6,421 bases of DNA, taken from assembly GCA_934432885.1 (NCBI GenBank), contig CAKRYY010000059.1:1-6421 (forward strand), written 5' to 3'. This document shows, piece by piece, positions 1 through 6,078 of this stretch (positions are counted from its first letter, which is position 1; each line of letters begins with the position of its first letter). This DNA comes from an uncultured Lachnospiraceae bacterium. GTDB taxonomy: Bacteria; Bacillota; Clostridia; Lachnospirales; Lachnospiraceae. Below the pieces are notes generated by a model, which saw nothing but the letters and a program-made list of their open reading frames with translations, was not told where the DNA came from and searched no databases. A program made the position numbers and the translations under genes.

Positions 1-1301
1 GTTATGACTCCTTTTATCAAAGGCTCCTTTTCCACCTTTTCTGTTGAGAAGGTATATGCCTGTAAAAACCGCTTTTTGGCAAGGAGCATCTTCTCCCTGT
101 CATTTCCATAAATTGTTGCCAGCGCTTCGCCGCGTTTTACATAATCACCGCGTTTTTTGCAAAGCACCAGACCAACGGATAAATCAATTTCGCTCTCCTT
201 TGTCTCCCTTCCGCCGCCAAGGAGCAGAGAACACATACCGATTTCATCACATTCTATATGGGAAATATAGCCTTCCTCCTCGGAAAGTATCTCCTCTGTA
301 TAGGATGCCTTCGGCAAAAGCTCCGGATTCCATACAGCGCTGTTATCGCCGCCCTGTGCCGCGACAAACTGTGCCAGCTTTTCAAGCGCCTTACCGCTTG
401 AAACAGCCTCCTTCAGCTTCTCTCTTGCCTGCGCTTCATTCTCTGCAATGCCGCCCGCCATCAGCATATAGCTGCCAAGCGTCATACAAAGCTCTACAAA
501 ATCCTCAGGTCCCTTTCCATTTAAGGTATCAATCGCTTCCTTTACCTCAAGCGCATTTCCAACAGCAAGTCCCAGAGGCTGGTCCATATCAGAGATAACC
601 GCATAGGTCTTTCTGCCCGCATTGTTTCCAAGCGTAACCATCTCCTTTGCAAGTGCAAAGGAATCCTCCTTGGTTTTCATAAACGCTCCACTTCCGGTCT
701 TGACATCCAGAACGATTGCATCCGCGCCGCTTGCCAGCTTTTTGCTCATAATAGAGCTTGCAATTAACGACATATTGTCCACCGTTGCCGTTACGTCTCT
801 GAGCGCATACAGCTTTTTATCAGCAGGCGCAAGGTCCGCAGTCTGTCCCATAATGGCAATGCCAATCTCATTTACATTCTCCATGAATTTTTCTGCTGTA
901 ATAGCTGTGGAAAATCCTGAAAAGCTCTCAAGCTTGTCAATCGTACCGCCGGTATGTCCAAGCCCGCGTCCGCTCATTTTTGCAACCGGAATTCCACAGG
1001 CAGCTACCATCGGCGTCAATGCCAGCGAAGTCTTATCACCTACACCGCCGGTACTGTGCTTATCCACCTTGATTCCATGAATCGCAGATAAATCCAGCAC
1101 TTCGCCGCTGTGCTCCATGCTTTCTGTCAAAAACAGCGTTTCTTCCTCGTTCATTCCCTGAAAATAAATCGCCATCAGCATAGCGGACATCTGATAATCC
1201 GGAATGCTTCCCTGCGTATATCCCTGTATCATATATCCAATTTCATCTTTTGTAAGAGCGCCGCCGTCTCTTTTCTTCATAATCAGGTCATACATTCTCA
1301 T
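1..1301 (-). CDS. pdp: Pyrimidine-nucleoside phosphorylase, missing only its last few codons at the window edge
   Basis: This enzyme reversibly phosphorolyses uridine, thymidine and deoxyuridine to the free base and (deoxy)ribose-1-phosphate in cytoplasmic pyrimidine salvage. I translated it by hand from the minus strand; it has no stop inside the window, and 433 complete codons are present, about the full length of Bacillus-type PyNP. The protein begins MRMYDLIMKKRDG. Residues known to bind phosphate in the family are visible as K81, S83, S110 and T120, within KVDKHSTGGVGD and SGRGLGHTGGT, the family signature. Base-binding R168, S183 and K187 sit in YALRDVT and SSIMSKK. The C-terminal part (LATIYGN) is also typical. 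The start ATG at 1301 follows a GGAGGA Shine-Dalgarno with 9-base spacing, located inside the last codons of the upstream VanW gene, only 5 bases away, so translation is probably coupled. The dual-specificity Pdp form is favoured over DeoA thymidine phosphorylase by its resemblance to Firmicute sequences, though specificity cannot be proven from sequence. Confidence 0.95.
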   Translation of the reverse strand, partial: MRMYDLIMKKRDGGALTKDEIGYMIQGYTQGSIPDYQMSAMLMAIYFQGMNEEETLFLTESMEHSGEVLDLSAIHGIKVDKHSTGGVGDKTSLALTPMVAACGIPVAKMSGRGLGHTGGTIDKLESFSGFSTAITAEKFMENVNEIGIAIMGQTADLAPADKKLYALRDVTATVDNMSLIASSIMSKKLASGADAIVLDVKTGSGAFMKTKEDSFALAKEMVTLGNNAGRKTYAVISDMDQPLGLAVGNALEVKEAIDTLNGKGPEDFVELCMTLGSYMLMAGGIAENEAQAREKLKEAVSSGKALEKLAQFVAAQGGDNSAVWNPELLPKASYTEEILSEEEGYISHIECDEIGMCSLLLGGGRETKESEIDLSVGLVLCKKRGDYVKRGEALATIYGNDREKMLLAKKRFLQAYTFSTEKVEKEPLIKGVI

Positions 1302-1306
1302 AAACT

Positions 1307-2491
1307 TTAATCCTCCGTTTCTTCAGCCTCCGGAAGCATCGGGCTGTATTTTGAGGTGCCAATCAGCCGGTCCTCTGTCACAATGCCATTTACGCTGATT
1401 TCCAGATAAGTATCCGCAGCCAGAGAACCCTTTTTGACTGCGTGCAGACGGTAAGCGCAGCCTGCGGTCAGCAATTCGTTTGTATAAACATTTATCGTTA
1501 CATTTTTTCCCTCTGTGTAGCCTTCAAAAAGGACAGGAAACGGATAATCATTTCTGATACGAAGGTCTTTTGAGCCGCTGGAAATCGCCGCATCCATGCC
1601 AAGCGGCAGATAATGCACCGGCATACTGTGCGGATACCGGCAAAGTACAGTAAGTCCACTGTTCATAGCCGCATTATAAATTGTTGAAGAAACCTGACAA
1701 ATACCTCCTCCAATGGCAGGCACTACCTTGCCGTTTAAGTAAGCTCCTGCTTCACGGTAACCATTTGCGTAGGTTCTCGGCTGGAAGGCGTCACTGATAG
1801 AAACCTCCTGTCCCGGTAAAAGCACCATATTGTTAATATTTGCCGACGCGGTCTGGATATTCTGGATTCTGTTTGCAGAACTGCCTTTAAAGCTTGTTGT
1901 ACAGCTTCCCTTCACAGCATACTTATTCGCTAAAATTTCATCCGGAATCTGCAGATAAACCGTTTCCAGCGCATCCTCTGTCAGCGTTACAACGCCATCC
2001 TTTTTGCTGTTACCGGAAAGCAGCTCTAACAGCTTATAATAAATCTGCTGTTTTCCTGCCTCTCCAATCCGTTTATAAGAGGTGCCCGGGTATCTCTGGA
2101 ATGTCGCCGTAGCTGTATCATAATAATAGAAAGCATCCTGCGAAGCATTGCTCATGAGAGAAGCATCTATTCCTGCTGTCAAAAAATCAAGTCCTGAAAA
2201 ATCCGGTATATAGCAAAGTCTGCTTCCATCCGGCTGCTCCTGTGCAACAACGGCAATTCCGCCAATCGCCTCCATCGTTGTTTCTGCCGAAAAGTCTCCT
2301 GCTTTTACAATCAGCTTCTGCTGCGGCGCATCTGCCTTTAATGCCGCAACGGTTGTGGCATAGGGCAAGCCTACCGCCCCCTGCTCCTGTGCATAAGCGA
2401 TCTGTCCTGATTGTAAAAACAACAGAACCGCCAAAAGCGCGGTCCATAAAAACATCCAACTGCTGCATTTTTGCAAATTATTTTTTTTCAT
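1307..2491 (-). CDS. VanW-family secreted protein
   Basis: This is a 394-residue exported protein of unknown biochemical role. The N-terminus has a Lys-rich start (MKKNNLQK), a hydrophobic core at about residues 12-30 and an A-Y-A signal peptidase I site at 32-34, so cleavage after A34 is likely. No lipobox is seen and there is no second membrane segment, so it should be released or held loosely outside the membrane. Residues about 40-190 form a variable N-terminal region. The VanW domain covers about 197-335, with its conserved core GGGICQVSSTIYNAA at 261-275, a preceding LLPGQEVS segment and the following RYPHSMPVHYLPLG stretch. A short C-terminal extension includes TSKYSP. VanW was named from vancomycin-resistance clusters, but the domain is widespread in Clostridia outside any resistance context; no vanHAX genes are here. 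A GAGGGAG ribosome binding site precedes the ATG by 11 bases, a little far. The gene starts 28 bases after rlmH and ends 5 bases before pdp. Confidence 0.92.
   Translation of the reverse strand: MKKNNLQKCSSWMFLWTALLAVLLFLQSGQIAYAQEQGAVGLPYATTVAALKADAPQQKLIVKAGDFSAETTMEAIGGIAVVAQEQPDGSRLCYIPDFSGLDFLTAGIDASLMSNASQDAFYYYDTATATFQRYPGTSYKRIGEAGKQQIYYKLLELLSGNSKKDGVVTLTEDALETVYLQIPDEILANKYAVKGSCTTSFKGSSANRIQNIQTASANINNMVLLPGQEVSISDAFQPRTYANGYREAGAYLNGKVVPAIGGGICQVSSTIYNAAMNSGLTVLCRYPHSMPVHYLPLGMDAAISSGSKDLRIRNDYPFPVLFEGYTEGKNVTINVYTNELLTAGCAYRLHAVKKGSLAADTYLEISVNGIVTEDRLIGTSKYSPMLPEAEETED
1311..1316 (-). promoter_or_regulatory. Ribosome binding site of pdp, inside the end of the VanW gene
   Basis: GGAGGA lies 9 bases before the pdp ATG and is part of the final Glu-Asp codons of the upstream VanW-family gene. 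The placement fixes the ATG at 1301 as the start and suggests translational coupling of the two genes. Confidence 0.8.
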
Positions 2492-2519
2492 AAATACGTC
2501 CGCTCCCTCATAGTTTCAT

Positions 2520-2999
2520 TTATTTGTGATAAGGTTCTCCTGCAGTAATCCGAAAGCCTCTATAAATCTGCTCTAATAAAATGACCCGCATAAGCTGATG
2601 TGGAAATGTCATATCCGAAAAGCTTAAAAGAAAATCTGCACCATGTAAAATGCTAGCATGCAGCCCCAGAGAGCCCCCTATGATAAAGACCAAATGACTG
2701 TTTCCCAAAACGCCAAGCTGCTCTACCTTTTTTGCAAGAGAAACTGAATCCAGCTTTTTCCCCTCAATCGCAAGCGCTATGGTATAAGCGTCCTTCGGCA
2801 GCTTTGCCAGAAGGCGCCCCGCCTCCTTTTCCAAAATGGCATCCTCCAAAGCCCTGCTCGCGCCGTCCGGGGTCTTTTCATCCGCAACCTCACAGATTTC
2901 CAGCTTACAATAACGTCCAAGCCGTTTACTGTATTCCGAAATTGCGTCCCTGAAGTATCCCTCTTTGATTTTTCCCACGCACAAAACTGTAATTTTCAT
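2520..2999 (-). CDS. rlmH: 23S rRNA (pseudouridine1915-N3)-methyltransferase RlmH
   Basis: RlmH is a SPOUT-class methyltransferase that uses S-adenosylmethionine to methylate N3 of pseudouridine 1915 in helix 69 of 23S rRNA, acting on the assembled 70S ribosome. The 159-residue length matches the family exactly. Visible landmarks are the N-terminal MKITVLCVGKIKE strand, LAIEGKK at 76-82, the SAM-binding loop IIGGSLG at 106-112, the SFSDMTFPHQLMRVILLEQIYR block at about 126-147 that forms the knotted region, and the C-terminal Tyr-His-Lys, a conserved end needed for rRNA recognition. The gene starts 6 bases after the stop of the zinc-ribbon gene. It has no good Shine-Dalgarno: only AGG one base before the ATG, with a CGGAG about 20 bases further up. 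Translation may therefore depend on ribosomes finishing the upstream gene. The start is nonetheless firm because family alignments begin at this Met. Confidence 0.97.
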   Translation of the reverse strand: MKITVLCVGKIKEGYFRDAISEYSKRLGRYCKLEICEVADEKTPDGASRALEDAILEKEAGRLLAKLPKDAYTIALAIEGKKLDSVSLAKKVEQLGVLGNSHLVFIIGGSLGLHASILHGADFLLSFSDMTFPHQLMRVILLEQIYRGFRITAGEPYHK

Positions 3000-3005
3000 A
3001 CCTGA

Positions 3006-3683
3006 CTATGCGCCAAACCGCTCCGCATAGAATTCATCCAGCAGATGATCCAGCATTCCTTCATCAAGATTCATAAATTTCTCCGACACGAGCTGTTTCA
3101 TCGCCTGCATCCGCTGAAAATATTTCTCTTCTTCCGTCATTTCACTGTCTTCTATCGAAGCGTCTATTTCCTCTGCCGTCAGATTCTTTCTGCACCAGTT
3201 TAAAATTTCTTCCTTTAAATTACTTTCAGAAAGTGCTTCCTTCCGGTAATTTTTCGCAGAACGCATGGAATAAAAGCCAACTATGATAAAAATAAGGAAC
3301 AGAGCACCCATAACGCCATAGCTTAAATATGCCATGCTGCCAAAAAGCTGAAAGGGAATCACGCCTGTACTCATTAAAATAATAAGAATAAGCCCGATTG
3401 CACCAACCCCCAGCAGCGTATAGCCAGAATCCTTAAACTCTGCCGCCTTCTGTGCATTATCCTTATAAACACCGCGCGAAACTGCTTCCTTTTCTGCCGG
3501 AGCCGATACTTCGTCTCTATTTTCCTGTTCCTTTAGCGGAAGCGTCCCATTCTTATTGAGGGAAAGCTCCTCCCTCGTCTCCGTATCCTCTGATGGGAGC
3601 TCATCTACAAGCTCGCTACCGCAGTCCGCACATTTCGTCATTCCCGCAACATATTCATATTTACATTTCGGACACCAGGGCAT
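3006..3683 (-). CDS. Uncharacterised zinc-ribbon protein with two membrane segments
   Basis: I do not recognise a named family for this 225-residue protein. It opens with a compact zinc ribbon: C4, C7, C18 and C21 in WCPKCKYEY and KCADCGSEL, a spacing expected to bind one Zn. Residues about 28-85 are polar, acidic and probably disordered. Two hydrophobic segments follow at about 88-109 (LLGVGAIGLILIILMSTGV) and 117-138, separated by a short turn, forming a membrane hairpin that would leave both ends on the same side, presumably the cytoplasm. The C-terminal 85 residues are charged and helical-looking (KEEILNWCRKNLTAEEIDASI, then a Met-rich and acidic end), resembling a small helical domain. 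AAGGAGGG with 7-base spacing precedes the ATG, so the start is secure. It sits 31 bases after nfnB and 6 bases before rlmH. The architecture suggests a membrane-tethered scaffold or sensor; no enzymatic motif is visible, and a link to ribosome or redox function is only positional. Confidence 0.85.
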   Translation of the reverse strand: MPWCPKCKYEYVAGMTKCADCGSELVDELPSEDTETREELSLNKNGTLPLKEQENRDEVSAPAEKEAVSRGVYKDNAQKAAEFKDSGYTLLGVGAIGLILIILMSTGVIPFQLFGSMAYLSYGVMGALFLIFIIVGFYSMRSAKNYRKEALSESNLKEEILNWCRKNLTAEEIDASIEDSEMTEEEKYFQRMQAMKQLVSEKFMNLDEGMLDHLLDEFYAERFGA

Positions 3684-3714
3684 GCTCTTTCCCTCCTTTT
3701 CTTTTGCCTGTCAA

Positions 3715-5100
3715 TCAATGACTGCTTAAATACTCGTCAATTCCTTTTGCACCTGCTTTTCCAGCGCCCATCGCCAGAATTACCGTAGCAGCTCCGGTAA
3801 CAGCATCTCCGCCTGCGTAAACGCCGTCCTTCGTTGTCTTTCCAAACATTTCCTCTGCAACGATACATCCGCGTTTATTTGTATCCAGTCCCTTTGTCGT
3901 AGAAGAAATAAGCGGATTGGGAGAAGTTCCCAGAGACATGATAACCATATCAACATCAATGACAAATTCCGAACCCGGTACCGGAGCCGGTCTTCTTCTT
4001 CCGGATTCATCCGGCTCTCCAAGCTCCATCCGGATACACTTAATGCCATTTACCCATCCATTTTCATCTGAAAGGATTTCGACCGGATTGGTCAACAGGT
4101 CAAAAATGATACCTTCCTCTTTTGCATGATGCACTTCTTCCACTCTGGCAGGAAGTTCTTCCTCGCTTCTGCGGTATACGATATGCACCTCGCCGCCAAG
4201 ACGCAGTGCAGTTCTCGCAGCATCCATCGCTACATTGCCGCCGCCGACAACTGCAATTTTCTTTCCGTGCATAATCGGCGTTCTGGAATCCTCACGAAAT
4301 GCTTTCATAAGATTGCTTCTTGTCAGATACTCGTTTGCCGAGAATACACCGTTTGCCTGTTCACCAGGAATTCCCATGAATTTAGGAAGTCCTGCTCCGG
4401 AACCGATAAAGACAGCGTCAAAGCCCTCCTGCTCCATCAATTCATCAATCGTTACAGATTTGCCGATAACAACGTCTGTTTCTATTTTTACGCCAAGCGC
4501 CTTGACATTTTCAATTTCCTTACGTACAACCTTTTCCTTGGGAAGACGGAATTCCGGAATTCCATACACCAGTACACCGCCCGCTTCATGAAGCGCTTCA
4601 AAAATGGTTACATCATAGCCCATTTTAGCAAGGTCCCCTGCGCAGGTCAGACCAGCAGGACCAGAACCGATTACAGCTACTTTTTTGCCTTTTTTCTCGG
4701 CTGCCGTCTTAGGCGCGATTTCATTCTCGCTTGCCCAGTCCGCAGCAAAACGCTCCAGCTTTCCAATAGAAATCGGCTCTCCCTTGATGCCTCTGATACA
4801 TTTTCCCTCACACTGGCTTTCCTGCGGGCAGACTCTTCCGCAGACAGCAGGAAGTGCACTTGACTCGCTGATAATCTCGTAAGCCTTTTCCATCTCTCCG
4901 TTTTTAATCTGCTCTATAAAAGCAGGAATATTGATGGAAACCGGACAGCCCTTTATACACTGCGCATTCTTGCAGTTGATACATCTGGATGCTTCCTCCA
5001 TCGCTTCTTCTTTATTATAGCCAAGACATACTTCTTCAAAATTATGTGCGCGTACCGCAGGCTCCTGCTCACGCACCGGTGTTTTCTTTAATACGTCCAT
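3715..5100 (-). CDS. nfnB: Large subunit of NADH-dependent ferredoxin:NADP+ oxidoreductase (NfnB; GltD-like)
   Basis: Together with NfnA this 461-residue flavoprotein forms a cytoplasmic electron-bifurcating transhydrogenase that couples NADPH, ferredoxin and NAD+. The N-terminal Fe-S domain has two Cys groups, C40/C43/C48/C52 (CINCKNAQCIKGCP) and C87/C91/C97/C101, expected to hold two 4Fe-4S clusters. The FAD-binding Rossmann motif VIGSGPAG is at 143-150. The NADP(H)-binding motif VVGGGNVAMDAA is at 284-295, followed by VYRRSEEELPAR at 308-319, whose Arg pair in this family contacts the NADPH 2'-phosphate. The closing flavin motif YAGGDAVTGAATVILAMGAG spans 428-447. Automated pipelines often name such proteins NADPH-dependent glutamate synthase small subunit, but no glutamate synthase large subunit is nearby and the partner gene is NfnA-like, so the Nfn assignment is preferred. 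Sulfide dehydrogenase SudA is the older name for the same family and cannot be excluded. The start overlaps the nfnA stop as TAATG and has a near-perfect ribosome binding site 6 bases upstream. Confidence 0.93.
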   Translation of the reverse strand: MDVLKKTPVREQEPAVRAHNFEEVCLGYNKEEAMEEASRCINCKNAQCIKGCPVSINIPAFIEQIKNGEMEKAYEIISESSALPAVCGRVCPQESQCEGKCIRGIKGEPISIGKLERFAADWASENEIAPKTAAEKKGKKVAVIGSGPAGLTCAGDLAKMGYDVTIFEALHEAGGVLVYGIPEFRLPKEKVVRKEIENVKALGVKIETDVVIGKSVTIDELMEQEGFDAVFIGSGAGLPKFMGIPGEQANGVFSANEYLTRSNLMKAFREDSRTPIMHGKKIAVVGGGNVAMDAARTALRLGGEVHIVYRRSEEELPARVEEVHHAKEEGIIFDLLTNPVEILSDENGWVNGIKCIRMELGEPDESGRRRPAPVPGSEFVIDVDMVIMSLGTSPNPLISSTTKGLDTNKRGCIVAEEMFGKTTKDGVYAGGDAVTGAATVILAMGAGKAGAKGIDEYLSSH

Positions 5101-5990
5101 TATTTGTCACCTCCGCAGTTTCCACATCCGCCGTGATGGGTATCACCCTCCTGTAATTTCAAAAGTGCTCTGCCTTCCTGTGTCTTATAAATCTGCTGGC
5201 GCTTCATTGCCTGATCAAAATCAACCTTATGTCCATCAAATTCAGGACCGTCCACACAGGCAAATTTTACTTCTCCGCCTACTGTCACACGGCATGCACC
5301 GCACATACCGGTACCGTCTACCATAATCGGATTTAAGCTGACAATCGTCGGAATCTGAAGCTTTTCCGTCATCTTGCAGACAAACTTCATCATAATCATA
5401 GGACCGATTGCAACACAGAGATCATAGGTTTTTCCTTCTTTTTCAACGAGGTCTTCTATTGTCTGTGTTACCATACCGCTTCTGCCATAGGAACCGTCAT
5501 CTGTCGTTACATACAGATTTCCGGCAACCGCTTCCATTTCTTTTTCAAGAATCAATAAGTCCTTTGTCTTTGCCCCTACGATGACGTCCGCCGAAACGCC
5601 GTTTTCGTGAAGCCATTTTACCTGAGGATAAACCGGTGCCGTACCAACACCGCCTGCAACAAAAAGAATCCTTTTCTGCTTCAGGGTCTCTTTATCCTCT
5701 GATACCAGTTCTGATGCACAGCCAAGCGGTCCTACAAAATCATGGAATGAATCGCCCGCTTTTAACGCCGACATCCTCTTTGTCTCTGCACCAACTCCCT
5801 GAAATACGATTGTTACAGTACCTTCCTTTGCATCGTAGTCGCAAATTGTAAGCGGAATCCTCTCTCCGTCCTGATCGATTCTGACGATGACAAACTGTCC
5901 GGGCTTGCAGGTTTTTGCAACCCGTTCCGCTTTTACGACCATTGAATATATGTTATCTGTCAATTCTCCGGCTTTCAAAATTTGAAACAT
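5100..5990 (-). CDS. nfnA: Small subunit of NADH-dependent ferredoxin:NADP+ oxidoreductase (NfnA)
   Basis: NfnA is the NAD(H)-binding subunit of the Nfn transhydrogenase, related to PyrK and ferredoxin-NADP reductases. I place the start at the ATG at 5990 (296 residues, MFQILKAGEL), not at the in-frame GTG at 6017: GGAGGG lies 7 bases before this ATG, the family begins at MFxI, and the predicted promoter leaves almost no leader for the GTG. Numbered from this Met, the FAD site is RIPLT at 44-48 and GPLG at 87-90; the nucleotide-binding Gly-rich loop AGGVGTAP is at 112-119. The 2Fe-2S region MVDGTGMCGAC...FAC contains C230, C233 and C245, with D225 where structural work on Nfn has found an Asp ligand in place of a fourth Cys. 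The protein ends in an unusual His/Cys/Gly tail (HHGGCGNCGG at 285-294). It shares the TAATG junction with nfnB. Pipelines often call this family sulfide/dihydroorotate dehydrogenase-like; no other pyr gene is adjacent. Confidence 0.93.
   Translation of the reverse strand: MFQILKAGELTDNIYSMVVKAERVAKTCKPGQFVIVRIDQDGERIPLTICDYDAKEGTVTIVFQGVGAETKRMSALKAGDSFHDFVGPLGCASELVSEDKETLKQKRILFVAGGVGTAPVYPQVKWLHENGVSADVIVGAKTKDLLILEKEMEAVAGNLYVTTDDGSYGRSGMVTQTIEDLVEKEGKTYDLCVAIGPMIMMKFVCKMTEKLQIPTIVSLNPIMVDGTGMCGACRVTVGGEVKFACVDGPEFDGHKVDFDQAMKRQQIYKTQEGRALLKLQEGDTHHGGCGNCGGDK
5107..5114 (-). promoter_or_regulatory. Strong ribosome binding site of nfnB inside nfnA
   Basis: GGAGGTGA, an almost ideal match to the 16S rRNA 3' end, lies 6 bases before the nfnB ATG. 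It is encoded by the Gly-Gly-Asp codons at the end of nfnA. With the TAATG overlap it should give efficient, coupled translation of the two subunits. Confidence 0.85.
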
Positions 5991-5997
5991 ACTTTTT

Positions 5998-6003
5998 CCC
6001 TCC
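5998..6003 (-). promoter_or_regulatory. Ribosome binding site that decides the nfnA start
   Basis: GGAGGG sits 7 bases before the ATG at 5990. It lies downstream of the alternative GTG at 6017, which itself has no Shine-Dalgarno, so the shorter protein is the supported one. Confidence 0.8.
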
Positions 6004-6023
6004 GTATTTTTGTTCACTGTTTC

Positions 6024-6052
6024 ATGATAAAATATATCAATCTAAAAAACAA
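6024..6052 (-). promoter_or_regulatory. Candidate housekeeping promoter for nfnA and the downstream genes
   Basis: On the minus strand TTGTTT (6052-6047) is followed after 17 bases by TATCAT (6029-6024), a fair match to a sigma-A promoter with ideal spacing. Transcription would begin near 6013-6018, giving a leader of about 25 bases before the ATG at 5990. The surrounding sequence is strongly AT-rich, so chance matches are possible. Confidence 0.5.
6025..6039. promoter_or_regulatory. Small palindrome overlapping the -10, possible operator
   Basis: TGATA and TATCA flank 5 bases, making a 15-base imperfect palindrome that covers most of the candidate -10. Position over the promoter would suit a repressor. 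It does not match the Rex consensus (TTGTTAA-N4-TTAACAA) or the FNR spacing, and an AT-rich region gives such repeats easily. Confidence 0.2.
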
Positions 6053-6078
6053 TCAAAACTTCTGTTTTTCTTACTTTT

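Larger units (their letters stand above)
5991..6078. other. Intergenic region upstream of nfnA
   Basis: This is the longest gap between genes in the window. It is AT-rich and holds the nfnA ribosome binding site, the candidate promoter and the small palindrome. No GC-rich hairpin followed by a T-run is present, so I see no convincing intrinsic terminator for the upstream gene. Confidence 0.7.

Noticed and set aside
44..1080. Plus-strand open frames of 184 and 152 residues at the left end
   Set aside because: They are antisense to pdp, whose minus-strand translation shows all expected active-site residues; the plus-strand proteins are low-complexity and Pro/Ser-rich.
1307..2491. Vancomycin-resistance determinant
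   Set aside because: Only a VanW domain is present; there are no vanH, vanA/B, vanX or two-component genes, and VanW proteins are common in susceptible Clostridia.
3006..3683. Defence or toxin-antitoxin system
   Set aside because: The zinc-ribbon membrane protein has no nuclease, protease or nucleotide-binding motif, and its neighbours are housekeeping genes.
3709..3714. TTGACA on the minus strand at the end of nfnB as a -35 for the zinc-ribbon gene
   Set aside because: No -10-like sequence follows at 16-18 bases; that position holds the ribosome binding site and start of the next gene.
4126..4863. 245-residue open frame on the plus strand opposite nfnB
   Set aside because: It lies wholly antisense to a well-conserved gene, has no family resemblance, and a Cys/Phe/Arg-rich composition typical of a shadow frame.
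6012..6017. GTG at 6017 as start of nfnA
   Set aside because: It has no ribosome binding site, falls about at the predicted transcription start and lies before the family's conserved N-terminus.
6025..6040. FNR/CRP-type operator (TTGAT-N4-ATCAA) upstream of nfnA
   Set aside because: The half-sites are separated by 7 bases, not 4, and the outer bases do not match.
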